Shown in pieces: positions 62,248 to 64,000 of a DNA stretch of 64,000 bases (positions are counted from its first letter, which is position 1; each line of letters begins with the position of its first letter). The stretch spans positions 86,768 through 150,767 of the forward strand of contig NZ_AHTH01000039.1 in the NCBI RefSeq assembly GCF_000245735.1. The letters run 5' to 3'. A program made the position numbers and the translations under genes. Under the pieces are notes generated by a model, which saw only the letters and a list, made by a program, of their open reading frames with translations, did not search any database and was not told the origin of the DNA. Source of the stretch: Alishewanella jeotgali KCTC 22429 (GTDB lineage Bacteria > Pseudomonadota > Gammaproteobacteria > Enterobacterales > Alteromonadaceae).

Positions 62248-62484
62248 ATGATCAAAACAATACATGTATCAATCCAATGTCCAGAATGTGGCCATACTGA
62301 ATTTGAGCAACCAGATAATGTACAAGATGATGACTTCGTAAAGTGTCATGGTTGCGGGTTTCAGATCATGCTGGCCGACTTAAAAGAAATCGGTGTTGAG
62401 CAAGCAAAAGAAATTGTGATACCTGAAGCAAAGAAAGAAATTGAAAAAATGCTTAAAAAAGCATTCAAAGGCCGTTTGAAATGA
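62248..62484 (+). CDS. Zinc-ribbon protein of the cassette
   Basis: A 78-residue protein. C-P-E-C-G and C-H-G-C-G, about 21 residues apart, form a zinc ribbon; a charged helical C-terminus follows (E-A-K-K-E-I-E-K-M-L-K-K-A-F-K). The ATG at 62248 has GAGG 6 bases upstream. Its stop overlaps the next gene in ATGA. Typical of small unknown integron cassette genes; could bind nucleic acid or protein. Confidence 0.75.
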   Translation: MIKTIHVSIQCPECGHTEFEQPDNVQDDDFVKCHGCGFQIMLADLKEIGVEQAKEIVIPEAKKEIEKMLKKAFKGRLK

Positions 62485-62951
62485 GCAAGTACGAAATCCT
62501 AAGCTTACTGATCTCAATTTTAGCTGTCGTTGTTTCTGCTGTTTCTCTTGTCAGAACCAGAAAAATAGCTAAAGAACAGCTTGAACTTGAAAGAGTTACA
62601 GCTGAATTATCTCGCTTACAAATTGATTCTCTCAACGAAGAAAAGTCCAATAAAGACAAGCCGATCTTCAATGTCACGCTGACTAAGCTAGGAAAATCAT
62701 ATTACTTCTATATTTCAAATACAGGTCAAGGTAGTGCGTATAACGTAAACTTCGAATTAGTTGGTTGCGAAGATAGCCCTCTTTGTGGTGACGTTACGGA
62801 CAAGTTCCCACATCCTGAAATGAAGCCAAACTCACGAGTTAAACTCATTGCTGCAATACACATGGGTAGTCCTCTGAAATATCAGGTAAGGCTTTCTTGG
62901 CAAAATAAAGAAGGTGAAAACTTCAATGAAATCCATTGGGTCACCATGTAA
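62481..62951 (+). CDS. Membrane-anchored hypothetical protein of the cassette
   Basis: A 156-residue protein with one N-terminal membrane helix (about residues 6-24), a charged helical linker (T-R-K-I-A-K-E-Q-L-E-L-E-R-V) and a C-terminal domain with a beta-sandwich look (Y-F-Y-I-S-N-T-G-Q-G-S-A-Y-N-V-N-F-E). It is coupled by a 4-base overlap to the zinc-ribbon gene, so the two act together. No known family is certain. Confidence 0.72.
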   Translation: MSKYEILSLLISILAVVVSAVSLVRTRKIAKEQLELERVTAELSRLQIDSLNEEKSNKDKPIFNVTLTKLGKSYYFYISNTGQGSAYNVNFELVGCEDSPLCGDVTDKFPHPEMKPNSRVKLIAAIHMGSPLKYQVRLSWQNKEGENFNEIHWVTM

Positions 62952-62956
62952 TGTAC

Positions 62957-63010
62957 GTGTAACAACTCATTCCAGGTGACGCCTACGGCGCACCTGAATG
63001 AGGCGTTAAG
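62957..63010 (+). repeat. attC recombination site
   Basis: Starts with GTGTAACAACTCATTCCAGG and ends with AATGAGGCGTTAAG. The arms CTCATT/AATGAG, CAGGT/ACCTG and CGCC/GGCG pair around TAC, with the simple sites RYYYAAC and GTTRRRY at the ends. This is the folded structure recognised by integron integrases. Confidence 0.88.
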
Positions 63011-63140
63011 TCCTAGTGTAAAACGAGCAGAATTGAACGAGTGATCTGCTGGCAGTTTTTTTCAGATTTACCTGCAAATTGACAATTGATAACTATGCTG
63101 TCAGCTTGGCAGCAGACAGTGATAAGGGAAGCTGCATATT
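63005..63140 (+). other. Start of the next cassette-like segment
   Basis: Begins with TTAAGTCC after the attC crossover point. It has a leader of about 135 bases before the lipoprotein gene. A matching R'' arm (expected around GGACTTAAC) was not found up to the window end, so the cassette closes outside the window or has decayed. Confidence 0.5.
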
Positions 63141-63893
63141 TTGAATGTATACTTATTTGGAAAATTAAAACTTATCACCTTTCGCCCGCTACTGTTGATC
63201 TTGATAGCACTCTTGTCTGGTTGCGCTACCAACAGGGTTTTCCTACACACCTATGAGATTGAGCAGGAAGACATAGACAAAATAGTCGCGTCCCTCAAAG
63301 AAAAAAAGTTCGACGTTGAGGTTTCAGAGCGGATGCCTCCTATACTCACCTTCGGTAGTTTTATTATCTATCCCCGAGATTCAGGGGATAACGAACCGCT
63401 GGTGCAGATTTTAGATACCATTGGCGAGCATGGTTACTACACAAACTTAATTGCTCAAAACAGAGTGAAAAACCACTACTATACAAAAAAAACCAATATT
63501 GGCCTGTATTTGATAAACCCTCGCGCACAGTTACTCTCTGCGCAGCAACAGCTGGAAATGCAATTTCCTGTTAATTTAACGGAGGTGACTTTCTCAAGCA
63601 CAAACTGTATTCGCCTGTTTTCTCTGGAGTTTGCAAAAGATCATACGGCTATGATTCGTCAGGCCATACCGAAGAGCAACGACAAGTGGACATTTCAATG
63701 GCAGCAAACTGAAGACCGGATCATCATCAGTGTTGATGATAAAACCATTAACTACACCGTAGAGAAAAACTACAAAAGGTCAGGAAATCAAAGTGAGCTA
63801 CATTTAACGATTTTTCCTGGCAACGCATTAGCCCTGGGAATAAGCGAACCTCTCGCTTGCAAATATGAAAGCACAATCCATCTGGTTGACTGA
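63141..63893 (+). CDS. Lipoprotein of unknown function
   Basis: A 250-residue lipoprotein: a hydrophobic signal ends in L-L-S-G-C (about Cys28) followed by A-T-N-R. The start is a TTG at 63141; no ATG fits, and the frame then begins with N-V-Y-L-F-G-K-L-K-L. The body contains E-I-E-Q-E-D-I-D-K-I-V-A-S-L-K and later S-F-I-I-Y-P-R-D-S-G. No family recognised. It directly follows an attC, so it is likely a cassette gene. Confidence 0.7.
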   Translation: MNVYLFGKLKLITFRPLLLILIALLSGCATNRVFLHTYEIEQEDIDKIVASLKEKKFDVEVSERMPPILTFGSFIIYPRDSGDNEPLVQILDTIGEHGYYTNLIAQNRVKNHYYTKKTNIGLYLINPRAQLLSAQQQLEMQFPVNLTEVTFSSTNCIRLFSLEFAKDHTAMIRQAIPKSNDKWTFQWQQTEDRIIISVDDKTINYTVEKNYKRSGNQSELHLTIFPGNALALGISEPLACKYESTIHLVD

Positions 63894-64000
63894 GGAATGA
63901 CCAGAGTTCTCGTGCTCTCAAGGTTTTAAATTTGCAGAATTATAGGGGCAGATCAAAACTAACCGAACCTTCCGCTTCACGCTCAAAGCACCTATTTAGC
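63894..64000. other. Right edge of window
   Basis: No gene or attC arm can be supported in the last 107 bases. Confidence 0.5.

Larger units (their letters stand above)
62219..63004 (+). mobile_element. Integron-type gene cassette
   Basis: The cassette begins after G at 62218 with TTACACGTAC and ends with an attC whose R'' arm GTACGTGTAAC is the exact reverse complement of GTTACACGTAC, the match expected of a cassette start and its own attC. Inside are two coupled genes (zinc ribbon and membrane-anchored protein). No integrase gene is in view. Confidence 0.8.

Noticed and set aside
45855..64000. CRISPR array or cas genes
   Set aside because: No regularly spaced repeats or cas-like genes; the only tandem repeat is the Glu-Asp microsatellite.
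46079..64000. Intact prophage
   Set aside because: No capsid, portal, tail or terminase genes; the flagellin is a true flagellin, not a phage protein.

Overview
The window looks like a gammaproteobacterial chromosome of the Alishewanella / Rheinheimera / Shewanella kind. This is inferred from gene content: DUF3083-like and TIGR03545-like proteins, LptF/LptG, PepA-HolC-ValS, a MarC protein, and many LytTR and sigma-54 regulators. No rRNA marker is present, so the genus is not certain. Bases 1 to about 45,400 are ordinary, fairly GC-rich backbone. From about 45,450 to the right edge the DNA is visibly more AT-rich and mobile in character.

Backbone. 1-6.5 kb: LytS/LytR-type sensor and regulator, a serine hydrolase that seems to be joined to the preceding exported protein only through a -1 frameshift at an A9 run, a hypothetical exported protein and a TIGR03545-like membrane protein. 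6.7-8.3 kb: lipoprotein amidase. 8.2-19.9 kb: a metal (mainly copper) resistance locus with a MerR regulator of ZntR type, a Cu(+)-type P1B ATPase, a small membrane protein, CopD, CopC, two small Cys/His-rich exported proteins, and a CusB/CusA RND pump with an oversized CusA. 20-24.3 kb: acyltransferase, membrane LytTR regulator, DUF3083-like protein, MarC. 24.3-31 kb: NhaC-type antiporter with a structured leader, then valS, holC and pepA. 31-33.9 kb: lptF, lptG, RDD protein. 34-41.2 kb: adaptor, ABC ATPase, two FtsX-type permeases, an NtrC-type regulator and its kinase, preceded by a GG-N10-GC (sigma-54) promoter and palindromic upstream sites. 41.2-45.3 kb: LysR regulator, YcaC-like hydrolase, a monooxygenase-fold membrane protein and a frameshifted lipase-like lipoprotein.

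Island. Three successive copies of the 5' half of tRNA-Leu(CAA) lie between 45,446 and 45,854. Only the last is complete, and all share the anticodon-loop core GGATTCAAAAT, which reads as repeated integration at one tRNA. Then follow a NaeI-type restriction enzyme with a convergent C5 methyltransferase; a leftward operon of tyrosine integrase, double AAA+ ATPase, a 151-residue protein, RadC-like JAB protein, DUF2787-like protein and XRE regulator; an unknown protein with a long Glu-Asp hexanucleotide tract; an unknown basic-tailed protein; and a 914-residue protein whose N-terminal part looks like a rolling-circle initiator and whose C-terminal part is a UvrD-like helicase.

Right end. An orphan flagellin and a 74-residue C-protein-like XRE regulator share a gap with palindromic operators. 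An IS10-like element (60821-62148, 9-bp target duplication) follows, then an integron-type gene cassette (62219-63004) carrying a zinc-ribbon protein and a membrane-anchored protein and ending in a textbook attC site, then the start of a further cassette-like segment with a lipoprotein gene. No integron integrase is visible. The strongest candidates for something undescribed are the Rep-helicase fusion with its upstream palindromes, the integrase-AAA operon, the tRNA-half tandem with its own promoter and structured RNA, and the A-AAA-AAG frameshift hydrolase.
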